From an uncultured Lachnospiraceae bacterium (GTDB taxonomy: Bacteria > Bacillota > Clostridia > Lachnospirales > Lachnospiraceae), in NCBI GenBank assembly GCA_947626745.1, contig CANQTF010000001.1, positions 62,001-126,000 on the forward strand: 64,000 nucleotides of DNA. Reading direction: 5' to 3'. How positions within the stretch are numbered: the stretch's first letter is position 1; each line of letters starts with the position of its first letter. The notes under the pieces were generated by a model that made no database searches, was not told where the DNA came from, and saw nothing but the letters and a program-made list of their open reading frames with translations. The translations under genes were made by a program, and so were the position numbers. Below, one piece after another: positions 52,246-61,258 of the stretch.

Positions 52246-54261
52246 ATGGGAAAAAGTATCTATATAGCGGAAAAACCCAGCGTTGCAAAAGAATTTGCCA
52301 AAGCATTAAAATATAATATGAAAAGCAGGGACGGTTATCTGGAGAGCGACGAGGCGGTGGTGACATGGTGCGTCGGACATCTGGTGACCATGAGCTATCC
52401 GGAGGCGTACGACGAGAAGTACAAAAGGTGGTCGCTTGACACCATCCCTTTTATCCCGGAAGAGTTTAAGTACGAGGTGATCGAGAGCGTGAAGAAGCAG
52501 TTCGGCATCGTCAGCGGACTGCTGAACCGCGAGGATGTGGATACGATCTATGTATGCACGGACTCCGGGCGCGAGGGAGAGTACATATACCGTCTCGTGG
52601 AGCAACAGGCGAACGTACACGGCAAGGAGCGCAAGCGTGTCTGGATCGACTCGCAGACGGAGGAGGAGATCCTTCGCGGTATCCGTGAAGCCAAGGACCT
52701 GTCGGCCTACGATAATCTGTCAAGCGCCGCATACCTGCGCGCGAAAGAAGATTATCTCATGGGGATCAACTTTTCCCGTGTGCTGACATTGAAGTACGGC
52801 AATCCGATCCGATCTTACCTGAAAGCGGACCGGGCGGTGGTCTCGGTGGGGCGCGTGATGACGTGCGTGCTCGGCATGGTGGTGAACAGGGAGCGGGAGA
52901 TCCGGGAATTTGTGAAGATACCGTTCTACCGGATCCTGATGCAGGTCGATATAGAGGGCCGCGCGTGTACGTGCGAGTGGAAGGCTGTGGAGGGCTCGCG
53001 CTTCTATCAGTCGCCGAAATTGTACAAGGACAACGGTTTTCTGGAAGAGAGGGACGCCGACGGTTTCATAGACTGGCTGCGGCAGGAGCCGGCACCGGTC
53101 CCCACGGTCGAAAAGATCGAGAAGAAAAAAGAGACAAAGAACCCGCCGCTTTTATATAACTTGGCGGAGCTGCAGAACGACTGCTCGAAGCTGTTCAAGA
53201 TCAGCCCCGACGAGACGCTCCGCATCGCGCAGGAGCTGTACGAGAAGAAGCTGACGACTTACCCCCGCACGGACGCGCGCGTGTTGTCCGGTGCGGTAGC
53301 CAAAGAGATCCATAAAAATATCGGCGGCCTCCGCAATTATCCGCTTGCGGCGGAATATGCAAAGGAGATACTGGACGGCGGCGCATATAAGGCCATTGCC
53401 AAGTCGCGGTACGTGAATGACAAGCAGATCACGGATCACTATGCGATCATTCCCACAGGGCAGGGAATGGGAGCGCTGAACGAGCTGCAGCCTGTTTCCG
53501 CGAAGGTTTACGAGATCATAGTCAGGCGGTTTTTGAGTATCTTCTATCCGGCTGCGATATACCAGAAGGTCAGCCTCGGCATCACGGCAAAGGGAGAATA
53601 TTTCTCCACGGGCTTTAAGGTGCTGGCGAAGGAAGGGTATCTTCGCGTGGCGCAGTATTCTTTTTCCAAGAAAAAAGAGGAAACCGACGAGCCGGAGGAT
53701 AAGGCGGAGGAACAGGAAAGCGCCTGTGACGAGAGCTTCATGGAGACGGTCGATGCGCTGAAAAAGGGCAGGGAGCTGCGCCTGAACGGGCTGGATAAGA
53801 AGGAGGGGGAGACATCTCCGCCGAAGCGTTACAATTCCGGCACGATGATACTCACGATGGAGAACGCCGGTCAGTTCATCGAGGACGAGGAGCTGCGGGC
53901 GCAGATCAAAGGGAGCGGCATAGGCACTTCGGCGACCAGAGCGGAGATCCTTAAGAAGCTGGTGAACATCAAGTATCTGGCGCTGAACAAGAAAACGCAG
54001 ATCATCACGCCGACGCTTCTGGGGGAAATGATCTACGAGGTCGTGGCGGGCTCCATAAGGCCGCTTTTGGATCCGAGACTGACCGCCAGCTGGGAGAAGG
54101 GGCTTACGCTCGTGGCGGGCGGCGAGATATCGGAGGATGAGTATATGGTGAAGCTGGATGATTTCGTGACGAGAAGGACCAACACGGTGAAGCAGATGAA
54201 CAATCAGGCGCTCCTCTACGACAGATTCCGCTATGTGGCGCAGTTTTACAAGAGACAGTGA
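52246..54261 (+). CDS. topB: DNA topoisomerase III (type IA)
   Basis: 671 residues. The TOPRIM domain starts at once (KSIYIAEKPSVAKEFAKAL) with the acidic triad region VCTDSGREGEYIYR near residue 105. The catalytic Tyr is in LTTYPRTDARVL near 340-351, and GIGTSATRAEILKKL lies near 565. It passes or unlinks single DNA strands to resolve replication and recombination intermediates. The usual C-terminal zinc fingers are absent. An acidic insertion (KKEETDEPEDKAEEQES) lies near residue 475-490. RBS ACGAGGGATCT. Confidence 0.93.
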   Translation: MGKSIYIAEKPSVAKEFAKALKYNMKSRDGYLESDEAVVTWCVGHLVTMSYPEAYDEKYKRWSLDTIPFIPEEFKYEVIESVKKQFGIVSGLLNREDVDTIYVCTDSGREGEYIYRLVEQQANVHGKERKRVWIDSQTEEEILRGIREAKDLSAYDNLSSAAYLRAKEDYLMGINFSRVLTLKYGNPIRSYLKADRAVVSVGRVMTCVLGMVVNREREIREFVKIPFYRILMQVDIEGRACTCEWKAVEGSRFYQSPKLYKDNGFLEERDADGFIDWLRQEPAPVPTVEKIEKKKETKNPPLLYNLAELQNDCSKLFKISPDETLRIAQELYEKKLTTYPRTDARVLSGAVAKEIHKNIGGLRNYPLAAEYAKEILDGGAYKAIAKSRYVNDKQITDHYAIIPTGQGMGALNELQPVSAKVYEIIVRRFLSIFYPAAIYQKVSLGITAKGEYFSTGFKVLAKEGYLRVAQYSFSKKKEETDEPEDKAEEQESACDESFMETVDALKKGRELRLNGLDKKEGETSPPKRYNSGTMILTMENAGQFIEDEELRAQIKGSGIGTSATRAEILKKLVNIKYLALNKKTQIITPTLLGEMIYEVVAGSIRPLLDPRLTASWEKGLTLVAGGEISEDEYMVKLDDFVTRRTNTVKQMNNQALLYDRFRYVAQFYKRQ

Positions 54262-54296
54262 TATGGCAGATCAGAATAAAAGGAAGGTAAATTGTG

Positions 54297-54971
54297 ATGG
54301 CATCTATGCAGGATACGGAGATCAAAGCGCTTTATACGCTTGATGAGACGATCGCCCGCGGGATCTTCGACGGGGCCCGCTATCCTTGGGAGGTACTCTC
54401 AAAGATCGGTGATTTTATCATAAAGCTCGGCAGCACGCTGCCGGAGGAACGCTACGAGAAAAAGGGAGAGAATGTCTGGATCGCAAGGAGCGCGCGGGTG
54501 TATCCGAGCGCATGTATCAACGGGCCGGCGATCATAGACGAGGAGGCGGAGATCAGGCACTGCGCCTTTATCAGAGGGAATGCCATTGTCGGCAGGGGAG
54601 CTGTCGTCGGCAATTCCACAGAGCTTAAGAACGTCATTCTCTTCAACAAAGTGCAGGTGCCGCATTACAATTATGTGGGCGACAGCATTCTGGGATACAA
54701 AGCGCACATGGGAGCTGGCTCTATCACCTCGAACGTCAAGAGCGACAAGTCTCTTGTGGTCGTCCGCGCGGGCGGAGAGTCGGTGGAGACCGGACTGAAA
54801 AAATTCGGCGCCATGCTGGGCGATAACGTGGAAGTGGGCTGCAATTCGGTGCTGAATCCCGGCACGGTCATCGGCAGACATGCGAACGTTTATCCCACAT
54901 CCATGGTGAGAGGCTTTATCCCGGCCGACAGCATATACAAAAAACAGGGTGAGATAGCGGCAAAGTATTGA
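54297..54971 (+). CDS. Left-handed beta-helix (hexapeptide-repeat) transferase, GlmU C-terminus-like
   Basis: 224 residues. About 75 N-terminal helical residues, then hexapeptide repeats (residues about 75-200: ARVYPSACINGPAIIDEEAE, AIVGRGAVVGNSTEL, VGDSILGYKAHMGAGS) resembling the acetyltransferase half of GlmU, including HYNYVGDS. There is no nucleotidyltransferase domain, so it is likely an acyl- or nucleotide-sugar-modifying enzyme; the substrate is unknown. ATG 54297 is preferred over GTG 54294 by spacing from AAGGAAGG. It follows topB by 35 bases. Confidence 0.8.
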   Translation: MASMQDTEIKALYTLDETIARGIFDGARYPWEVLSKIGDFIIKLGSTLPEERYEKKGENVWIARSARVYPSACINGPAIIDEEAEIRHCAFIRGNAIVGRGAVVGNSTELKNVILFNKVQVPHYNYVGDSILGYKAHMGAGSITSNVKSDKSLVVVRAGGESVETGLKKFGAMLGDNVEVGCNSVLNPGTVIGRHANVYPTSMVRGFIPADSIYKKQGEIAAKY

Positions 54972-55037
54972 ACATAATGCAGCGTGCCGTCACAGGCACC
55001 ACCTATCATTACAGAAAGCGTTTGGAGACAGGAAAAA

Positions 55038-57239
55038 ATGGCGAGAAGTTTAATTGTGGAAAATTTTGAATCTATGATCGACAATGTGATTGCGGGGATC
55101 TGCTTCTTTGAGTATGAGAACGGCAAGATGGCGCCCTTCTACGTCAACGAGGGCATGTTCCGTATGCTGGGCTATTCCAGAGCGCAGGGCATGAAGCTGG
55201 TCGAGAAGGTGGAGATGAGCATTATTCCCGAGGACCTTCCGATCTTCCGACAGGGCATCGAGGATGTGTTGAAGGACGACGGCGCGATCGATGTGGAGTT
55301 CCGCACCGTGACGGGCAGCGGCGGGCTGCGCTGGCTGCATGTGCGGGCGAATCTCTATTCCAGAGAGGGAAGCAAGTACATTATCGTGTCCGTCGTGGAG
55401 GATATCACCGACCGGAAGAATGTCGAGGAAGAGCTCCAGCAGCAGGCGGAGCGGCTGAATATCCTCTCCGAGGCGGAGGGCGGCAAGATCATAGATTACA
55501 ACGCCAAGACGGACGTGATGGTCATCAAGGGCTCCAAGGAGTACGAGCACGGCGGCGAACAGATCCTGCGCAATTACATGGAACGCTTTGACGAATCCAC
55601 GATCTATGCGGACGACGTGGCGTACTACAGATCCGTTTTCCGCGGGCTTCTGACGTCCCCCAAGAACGAGACGATCGAGTACCGCACCAGACGCTTTGAA
55701 GAGGACTATACATGGTATCAGGTCAACCTGACGTCCTTACTCGGGCCGGAGGGATACGTGACAAGGATCGTCGGGCGGATGATCAATATCCACGACAAAA
55801 AGTTAAAGGAGCTGGATCTGATGCTCCGGGCCGAAAAGGATGCCCTCACCGGCCTGTATAACAAGGGGGCGACCATGCAGCTGATCGAAAACGCGATTCA
55901 GGAGAGCGGGAACGACACCCTGAATGCGCTGATGATCATCGATCTTGACAACTTCAAGGAAGTGAACGACTTGCTGGGACACGCCCAGGGCGATCAGGTG
56001 CTTGTGGACACGGCGGCCGCGCTGAATGATATCTTCAAGGGCGGCGATATCGTCGGCCGTATCGGCGGCGATGAATTTGTGGTCTTTATGAAGAATCTGA
56101 AAGCGATCTCCAACGCCGACATTTTGGCGGGGAAGGTCGTGCGGAACATCGACTTCAGCTTTGCCTATGAGGACAGACAGATCCAAGTGACCTGCAGTGT
56201 GGGCGTGGCGATCTTCCCCTATCACGGCACAGAGTACGAAGAATTGTTCAACAAGGCGGACAAGGCGGTCTACACGGCAAAGGCGAACGGAAAGTGCGGA
56301 TACCGGATCTACGACGCGGCCACCACGATGGTCTACCATGCCACGAGGAAGAATCAGGAATATAATCCGGAGAAGGGCATGGAGATGAACCGGAGCATCG
56401 AGGATCTCGTCATGCAGGTCTTGTTCGAGGACAAAGAAATGGAATCCGCCCTGAAGTCTGTGATCGAATTGATCACGGTAAAGTACGGTTTTCACAGAGG
56501 CTACATCTGCGGAAACGAGACGCTGCCGATCTCGAGGACGGTGCAGTTTGCCGTCTCCGGATATGAGATAGGGCGCGAGACACAGGCGCAGTATGAGTTA
56601 AAGAGAGTCGTCAGCGAGATCCTGTTCGGATCCTTCCGCAAGGTGTCGATCATTCATGACTATGACCTCGACGCGGCGGAGATGAATGAGTATTTCCACT
56701 CGGAGGGAATTAAGAGTATCCTGTATTATCCGATCACCTCCCATGGCGAATTTCAGGGTGCGATCATCTTTGAGAATCACGAGGATGTGCAGTTGGAGTT
56801 CAAGGAGAGCGAGATGGAGGAGATACGCTCCCTCATGCGCATCGTGGAGGCGCATCTTCTGCAGATCGGCCTGATGGACCGTCTGCAGGATTTCGTGACG
56901 CAGATCGCGATCTTCGATAATCTGGACAGCTATGTGTATATCGTAAATCCGGACACCTACGAACTCAGCTTCATCAACAAGAAGGTGCTGGCGGGTACGC
57001 CGGAGGTCAAGATCGGAGATACCTGCTATAAGGCGCTGCAGAACCGGGATACCCCCTGCGAAAACTGTATCGCAAAGAAGCTGAACAAGGCTGACGCGCA
57101 CTGCAGATGCACGGAGGAGCTGTTCAACTATTCCCTGCGGTGCTGGACAAGATGCAGCGCGAGCTGGCTGGAGTGCAAGGAAGAAAACGGCCTCGCCCTG
57201 CTGAACTGCATCGATATTTCAGAATATTTCATAGGGTAG
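55038..57239 (+). CDS. PAS-PAS-GGDEF-GAF diguanylate cyclase-type protein
   Basis: 733 residues from ATG 55038, after GGAGACAGGAAAAA; an in-frame GTG at 54984 lacks a ribosome site. PAS (about 10-130, ending VVEDITDRK), a second PAS-like part (140-255), GGDEF domain (265-430) with intact GRIGGDEFVVF (341-350), a GAF-like domain (about 455-625), and a final PAS-like part with a Cys cluster CYKALQNRDTPCENC. The inhibitory I-site position reads KGGD rather than RxxD. Predicted to make cyclic di-GMP. No membrane segments, so it senses a cytoplasmic signal. Confidence 0.9.
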   Translation: MARSLIVENFESMIDNVIAGICFFEYENGKMAPFYVNEGMFRMLGYSRAQGMKLVEKVEMSIIPEDLPIFRQGIEDVLKDDGAIDVEFRTVTGSGGLRWLHVRANLYSREGSKYIIVSVVEDITDRKNVEEELQQQAERLNILSEAEGGKIIDYNAKTDVMVIKGSKEYEHGGEQILRNYMERFDESTIYADDVAYYRSVFRGLLTSPKNETIEYRTRRFEEDYTWYQVNLTSLLGPEGYVTRIVGRMINIHDKKLKELDLMLRAEKDALTGLYNKGATMQLIENAIQESGNDTLNALMIIDLDNFKEVNDLLGHAQGDQVLVDTAAALNDIFKGGDIVGRIGGDEFVVFMKNLKAISNADILAGKVVRNIDFSFAYEDRQIQVTCSVGVAIFPYHGTEYEELFNKADKAVYTAKANGKCGYRIYDAATTMVYHATRKNQEYNPEKGMEMNRSIEDLVMQVLFEDKEMESALKSVIELITVKYGFHRGYICGNETLPISRTVQFAVSGYEIGRETQAQYELKRVVSEILFGSFRKVSIIHDYDLDAAEMNEYFHSEGIKSILYYPITSHGEFQGAIIFENHEDVQLEFKESEMEEIRSLMRIVEAHLLQIGLMDRLQDFVTQIAIFDNLDSYVYIVNPDTYELSFINKKVLAGTPEVKIGDTCYKALQNRDTPCENCIAKKLNKADAHCRCTEELFNYSLRCWTRCSASWLECKEENGLALLNCIDISEYFIG

Positions 57240-57240
57240 A

Positions 57241-57269
57241 TTGACGAATGCAGATTTTTCGTGTATATT
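57241..57269 (+). promoter_or_regulatory. Promoter of ABC_sub_bind transporter operon
   Basis: TTGACG (57241-57246), 17-base spacer, TATATT (57264-57269), beginning two bases after the upstream stop codon. Confidence 0.75.
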
Positions 57270-57333
57270 TTGATAGGAAAGCATGCGCTTTCGCACTTTA
57301 AAGCGTGTGAGTATCAATGGAGGAGGAATCATT

Positions 57334-58413
57334 ATGAAAAAGAAAACATTGGCTTTGCTTTTGGCTTCTGCCATGACAGCCGCCACACTGGCGGGCTGCG
57401 GTTCTGACGGGGCTGCCGCTGACGGCGCGGCTTCCGCGGAGGAGACGGTAGAGCAGACCGACGAGACTGCAGCAGAGACGGAAGAAGCGGACACCGCGGA
57501 GGAGACCGGCGACAGCGCCGCTTCCGATCAGACGTACAGCATCGGTATCTGCCAGCTTCTGGAGCATCCGGCTCTGGACGAGGCGACCAAGGGCTTCGAG
57601 GCAGCACTTACGGATCTGCTCGGCGAGAACGTGACCTTTGATATGCAGAACGCACAGGGCGAACAGGCAAACTGCGCGACCATTATCACCCAGTTCGTGA
57701 CGGATGATGTGGATCTGATCCTTGCGAACGCTACGGCGCCCCTTCAGGCAGCGGCGGCGGCTACCAACGAGATACCGATCCTCGGCACGTCTATCACGGA
57801 CTATGCGACGGCTCTTGACATCGCCGACTGGACGGGTGCGACGGGAACGAATATTTCCGGCACTTCCGATCTGGCGCCTATCGACGAGCAGGAGAACATG
57901 CTTGTAGAGTTGTTCCCCGATGCGCAGAAAGTAGGTATCCTGTACTGTTCCGCGGAACCCAACTCCGAGTATCAGGCGGCTCTCTTTGAAGCGGCTCTGG
58001 ACGAGGACGGGATTGCTTATGAGGAGTTTACGGCGGCGGATTCCAACGAGATCCAGGCGGTGGTAACCAGCGCGTGCGAGTCCTGCGATGTGCTCTATAT
58101 CCCTACGGACAACACGATGGCAGGGTCCACGGAGCTGATCAACAATGTGGCGCTTCCGGCAGGGATCCCGATCATCGCCGGTGAGGAAGGTATCTGCAAA
58201 GGCTGCGGCGTTGCGACGCTGTCCATCAGCTACTACGATATCGGATACAAGGCGGGCGAGATGGCTTACGACATTCTCGTGAACGGCGCGGACATCTCCA
58301 CAATGGAGATCCAGTACGCTCCGCAGGTGACCAAGGAATATAACGAGGCGATCTGCACCGAGCTTGGCGTTACCGTTCCTGACGATTACAAGGCGATCGC
58401 TGCGGAGGAATAA
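57334..58413 (+). CDS. ABC transporter substrate-binding lipoprotein (ABC_sub_bind family)
   Basis: 359 residues from ATG 57334, RBS GGAGGAGG; a longer frame from 57283 is rejected. Lipoprotein signal with the lipobox LAGC near residue 21, an acidic Ala/Glu linker, then a two-lobed binding domain: YSIGICQLLEHPALDEATKGFEAAL, ATNEIPILGTSITD, KVGILYCSAEPNSEYQ, YIPTDNTMAGS. The family includes transporters assigned to tryptophan/tyrosine and other solutes; the ligand is not defined here. Two hairpins separate it from the permease gene, consistent with higher expression of the binding protein. Confidence 0.9.
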   Translation: MKKKTLALLLASAMTAATLAGCGSDGAAADGAASAEETVEQTDETAAETEEADTAEETGDSAASDQTYSIGICQLLEHPALDEATKGFEAALTDLLGENVTFDMQNAQGEQANCATIITQFVTDDVDLILANATAPLQAAAAATNEIPILGTSITDYATALDIADWTGATGTNISGTSDLAPIDEQENMLVELFPDAQKVGILYCSAEPNSEYQAALFEAALDEDGIAYEEFTAADSNEIQAVVTSACESCDVLYIPTDNTMAGSTELINNVALPAGIPIIAGEEGICKGCGVATLSISYYDIGYKAGEMAYDILVNGADISTMEIQYAPQVTKEYNEAICTELGVTVPDDYKAIAAEE

Positions 58414-58424
58414 GCGATTCATCT

Positions 58425-58453
58425 ATGGGGATGACAAACTCTGCCATCCCCAT
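58425..58453 (+). terminator. Intercistronic hairpin after binding-protein gene
   Basis: ATGGGGATG (58425-58433) pairs with CATCCCCAT (58445-58453), followed by ATTTTACG. A partial terminator or 3'-stabilising stem is likely, letting some transcription reach the permease gene. Confidence 0.65.
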
Positions 58454-58515
58454 ATTTTACGCGGGCAATGAGCCGGGCTGACAGGCTTGCCCGTCAATTT
58501 GGCGAATGCCGCGAT

Positions 58516-58551
58516 AACGAGTGAAACTCGCAAAGCGTGTTTCAGCTCGTT
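58516..58551 (+). repeat. Inverted repeat before permease gene
   Basis: AACGAGTGAAAC (58516-58527) pairs with GTTTCAGCTCGTT (58539-58551) with one bulged base. It ends 22 bases before the permease start and just before TATAGGACGGAGG. Confidence 0.6.
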
Positions 58552-58573
58552 TCTATAGGACGGAGGTTACAAA

Positions 58574-59518
58574 ATGATCTTACTAGCTCTCAATCCGCTG
58601 TCGCTGCTTCGGGCGATGCCGGGCGCGGTGGCGCAGGGACTGATATGGGGCATCATGGCGCTGGGCGTATATATCACTTTCCGGCTTCTGGACTTTGCGG
58701 ATCTTACGGTAGACGGAACGCTGGCGACGGGCGGCGCAACGGCGGTCATGCTGATCCGCGTGGCGGGCATGGAACCGTGGGCAGCGCTGCTTGTCTCTTT
58801 TGCGGTGGGAATGCTCGCCGGCATGGTGACGGGGCTTTTGCACACGGCGCTGGGGATCCCCGGCATTCTGGCCAGTATCCTGACGCAGATATCTCTGTAC
58901 TCTATCAATCTGAACATCATGGGAAAATCCAACCAGCCGATCAATGTGGATCAGTACAGGCTGGTGGTCTCCTCGCGGTACATATCCGGAGACGCGCTGA
59001 TGAAGTTGAAATTCTATGGCGGCGTGATCTTGGGCTGTCTCATTCTCGTGGCGATCCTGTATTGCTATTTCGGGACGGAGCAGGGACAGGCGATCCGCGC
59101 AACGGGCTGCAATATGCGTATGGCGAAGGCGCAGGGCATCAATACCAACTTCCACACGGTGCTGGCCCTGATGATATCCAACGGTCTGGTGGGACTGAGC
59201 GGCGGGCTCTATGCGCAGTATCAGGGCGCGGCTGATGTCAACATGGGGCGCGGCGCGATCGTCATCGGTCTGGCGGCCGTGATCATCGGCGAGGTCTTGT
59301 TCGGCAAGTTCTGTGCGGGGCGGAAAATGGCGTTCGCGTTCACGATGGTCGCCGTGATCATCGGCGCGGTGATCTACTATGCGGTCATCGCCTTTGTGCT
59401 GTGGCTGAAGATGCCCTCGGACGATCTGAAACTCTTCTCTGCGATCGTGGTGGCGGTCTTCTTATCCATTCCTTATCTGAAAGGAAGATTCGGCAGGAAA
59501 GGAGCGGCGAAGTCATGA
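58574..59518 (+). CDS. ABC transporter permease (LivH/ABC_sub_bind-associated type)
   Basis: 314 residues with about eight to nine hydrophobic segments: GLIWGIMALGVYITFRLLDFADLTVDG at the start, AIRATGCNMRMAKAQGIN coupling region near 175-190, and GLAAVIIGEVLFG near 235. It forms the membrane channel for the lipoprotein encoded upstream. Start ATG 58574 has CGGAGG upstream. Its stop overlaps the ATPase start (ATGA), so the two are translationally coupled. Confidence 0.92.
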   Translation: MILLALNPLSLLRAMPGAVAQGLIWGIMALGVYITFRLLDFADLTVDGTLATGGATAVMLIRVAGMEPWAALLVSFAVGMLAGMVTGLLHTALGIPGILASILTQISLYSINLNIMGKSNQPINVDQYRLVVSSRYISGDALMKLKFYGGVILGCLILVAILYCYFGTEQGQAIRATGCNMRMAKAQGINTNFHTVLALMISNGLVGLSGGLYAQYQGAADVNMGRGAIVIGLAAVIIGEVLFGKFCAGRKMAFAFTMVAVIIGAVIYYAVIAFVLWLKMPSDDLKLFSAIVVAVFLSIPYLKGRFGRKGAAKS

Positions 59519-60333
59519 GCGGTGAGGCAAGACAGTATGCTTTGGAGTTAAAAGATATACACAAGACGTTCAATCCCGGCACGATCAACGAGAAGGTAGC
59601 GCTTGACGGGCTGGAGCTGCAGCTTGAGGAGGGCGATTTCGTCACTATCATCGGCGGCAACGGCGCCGGCAAATCTACCATGCTCAACGCAATCGCCGGC
59701 GTGTGGGCGGTGGATCGGGGCTCTATCATCATCGGCGGCGCGGACGTGACGGGGCTGGCGGAGCACAGGCGGGCCAGATTCCTCGGCCGTGTTTTTCAGG
59801 ATCCTATGACGGGAACGGCGGCGACCATGTCCATTGAGGAAAATATGGCGATCGCGGCAAGACGGGGCAGACGGCGCACGCTGAAATGGGGCGTGACCAA
59901 GGAAGAGAAGAGCAGATACCGGGAGATGTTAAAGAGGCTGGATCTGGGACTGGAAGACCGGCTGACATCGAAGGTGGGGCTTTTGTCCGGCGGACAGAGA
60001 CAGGCGGTCACCCTTCTTATGGCGTCCATGCAGAGACCGAAGCTGCTTCTCTTAGACGAGCACACGGCGGCGCTTGATCCGAAGACCGCGGCGAAGGTGT
60101 TGGAGCTGTCCGACGAGATCATCCGGGAGAACCGGCTGACGGCCATGATGGTCACCCACAATATGAAGGACGCTATCACCCACGGCAACCGGCTGATCAT
60201 GATGCATGAGGGAAGGATCATCTACGACGTGCGCGGAGAGGAGAAGCAGAAGCTTCATGTGTCCGATCTGATGGCGAAATTCGAGGAGATCAGCGGCGGA
60301 GAGTTCGCGAACGACCGCATGATACTCTCCTGA
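59515..60333 (+). CDS. ABC transporter ATP-binding protein (partner of 58574 permease)
   Basis: 272 residues from ATG 59515, after GGAAAGGAGCGGCGAAG; longer frames lie inside the permease gene. Walker A GGNGAGKST near 43-51, Q-loop RVFQDPMTG near 92-100, signature LLSGGQRQAV near 158-167, Walker B LLLLDEHTAALDP, H-loop VTHNMKDAI. LivG/F-like. A terminator follows 24 bases after the stop. Confidence 0.93.
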   Translation: MSGEARQYALELKDIHKTFNPGTINEKVALDGLELQLEEGDFVTIIGGNGAGKSTMLNAIAGVWAVDRGSIIIGGADVTGLAEHRRARFLGRVFQDPMTGTAATMSIEENMAIAARRGRRRTLKWGVTKEEKSRYREMLKRLDLGLEDRLTSKVGLLSGGQRQAVTLLMASMQRPKLLLLDEHTAALDPKTAAKVLELSDEIIRENRLTAMMVTHNMKDAITHGNRLIMMHEGRIIYDVRGEEKQKLHVSDLMAKFEEISGGEFANDRMILS

Positions 60334-60356
60334 AAATAAAACAGTCGGAAAAAAAG

Positions 60357-60398
60357 ATCCGGTCATAAATTCTTTTAGAAATGACTGGATTTTTTTTC
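60357..60398 (+). terminator. Terminator of ABC_sub_bind operon
   Basis: ATCCGGTCAT (60357-60366) pairs with ATGACTGGAT (60381-60390) with one G-U, followed by eight T. Confidence 0.88.
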
Positions 60399-60430
60399 TG
60401 TGATATGCGAGAATAGAAGCAACGGTTATG

Positions 60431-60450
60431 ACAGATCCGCAGGGATCTGT
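60431..60450. repeat. Palindrome upstream of Fe-S scaffold-like gene
   Basis: ACAGATCC (60431-60438) and GGATCTGT (60443-60450) flank GCAG. It sits between possible -35 ATGACA (60428-60433) and -10 TATCAA (60451-60456) boxes, so it could be an operator or form a leader hairpin. Confidence 0.45.
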
Positions 60451-60488
60451 TATCAAATATTATTTACATAATCGAAAGGAGTTATCAC

Positions 60489-61181
60489 ATGATCTATTCA
60501 AAAGAAGTTGAAGAAATGTGTACCGTAGCGCAGGGTGTGCATCATGGCTGTGCTCCAATCCCCGAAGAGGCGAAATGGGTTCAGGCAAAAGAAGTGAAAG
60601 ATATTTCGGGCCTGACCCACGGTGTCGGCTGGTGCGCGCCGCAGCAGGGCGCCTGCAAACTGACGCTGAATGTGAAGGAGGGCATTATTCAGGAAGCGCT
60701 CGTTGAGACGATCGGCTGTTCCGGCATGACGCACTCCGCAGCGATGGCCGCTGAGATCCTCCCGGGTCTGACGGTTATGGAAGCGCTGAATACCGATCTG
60801 GTATGCGACGCTATCAATACGGCTATGAGAGAGCTGTTCCTCCAGATCGTGTACGGTCGTTCCCAGTCCGCATTCTCCGAGGAAGGTCTGCCGATAGGCG
60901 CGGGTCTGGAAGATCTGGGCAAGGGCTTGAGAAGTCAGGTCGGCACGATGTACGGCACACTGAAGAAAGGCCCCCGTTACCTTGAGATGGCTGAAGGTTA
61001 TGTGACAGGTATCGCGCTCGATGCGAATGATGAGATCATCGGCTATAAGTTCGTAAGTCTCGGCAAGATGACGGATTTCATCAAGAAAGGCGATGATCCG
61101 AACACCGCTTATGAGAAAGCCTGCGGACAGTACGGCCGCGTTGACGACGCTGTCAAGATCATTGACCCCAGATGCGAATAA
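60489..61181 (+). CDS. IscU/NifU-like iron-sulfur scaffold-family protein
   Basis: 230 residues, cytoplasmic. Conserved Cys at CTVAQGVHHGC (N-terminus), GWCAPQQGACKLTL near 58-71, and ETIGCSGMTHSAAMAAEILPG near 80-100, the last resembling the IscU/NifU N-terminal GCxxxxASS region. The family is usually annotated as an Fe-S assembly scaffold but differs from IscU in length and Cys spacing. RBS AAGGAG. The GGGtGRT-family gene starts 77 bases downstream, and the two genes usually occur together. Frequent GGT/CGT-type codons suggest high expression. Confidence 0.8.
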   Translation: MIYSKEVEEMCTVAQGVHHGCAPIPEEAKWVQAKEVKDISGLTHGVGWCAPQQGACKLTLNVKEGIIQEALVETIGCSGMTHSAAMAAEILPGLTVMEALNTDLVCDAINTAMRELFLQIVYGRSQSAFSEEGLPIGAGLEDLGKGLRSQVGTMYGTLKKGPRYLEMAEGYVTGIALDANDEIIGYKFVSLGKMTDFIKKGDDPNTAYEKACGQYGRVDDAVKIIDPRCE

Positions 61182-61192
61182 GTGAGGTAAAT

Positions 61193-61232
61193 CCCTGCGG
61201 GATCAACCTCCGAGATTTGCTTTGCAAACTCG
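61193..61232 (+). repeat. Two small hairpins between the Fe-S pair genes
   Basis: ATCCC-TGC-GGGAT near 61192-61204 and CGAGATTTGC-TTT-GCAAACTCG at 61211-61232 (one bulge) lie between the two genes, just before TAGGAGGATT, the ribosome site of the second. They may tune relative expression. Confidence 0.5.
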
Positions 61233-61258
61233 AATACAAATAGGAGGATTAGAATAAG

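Noticed and set aside
57240..57333. T-box or other riboswitch before the ABC_sub_bind operon
   Set aside because: Only about 60 bases lie between the promoter and the start, too short for a T-box, and no GGTGG core is present.
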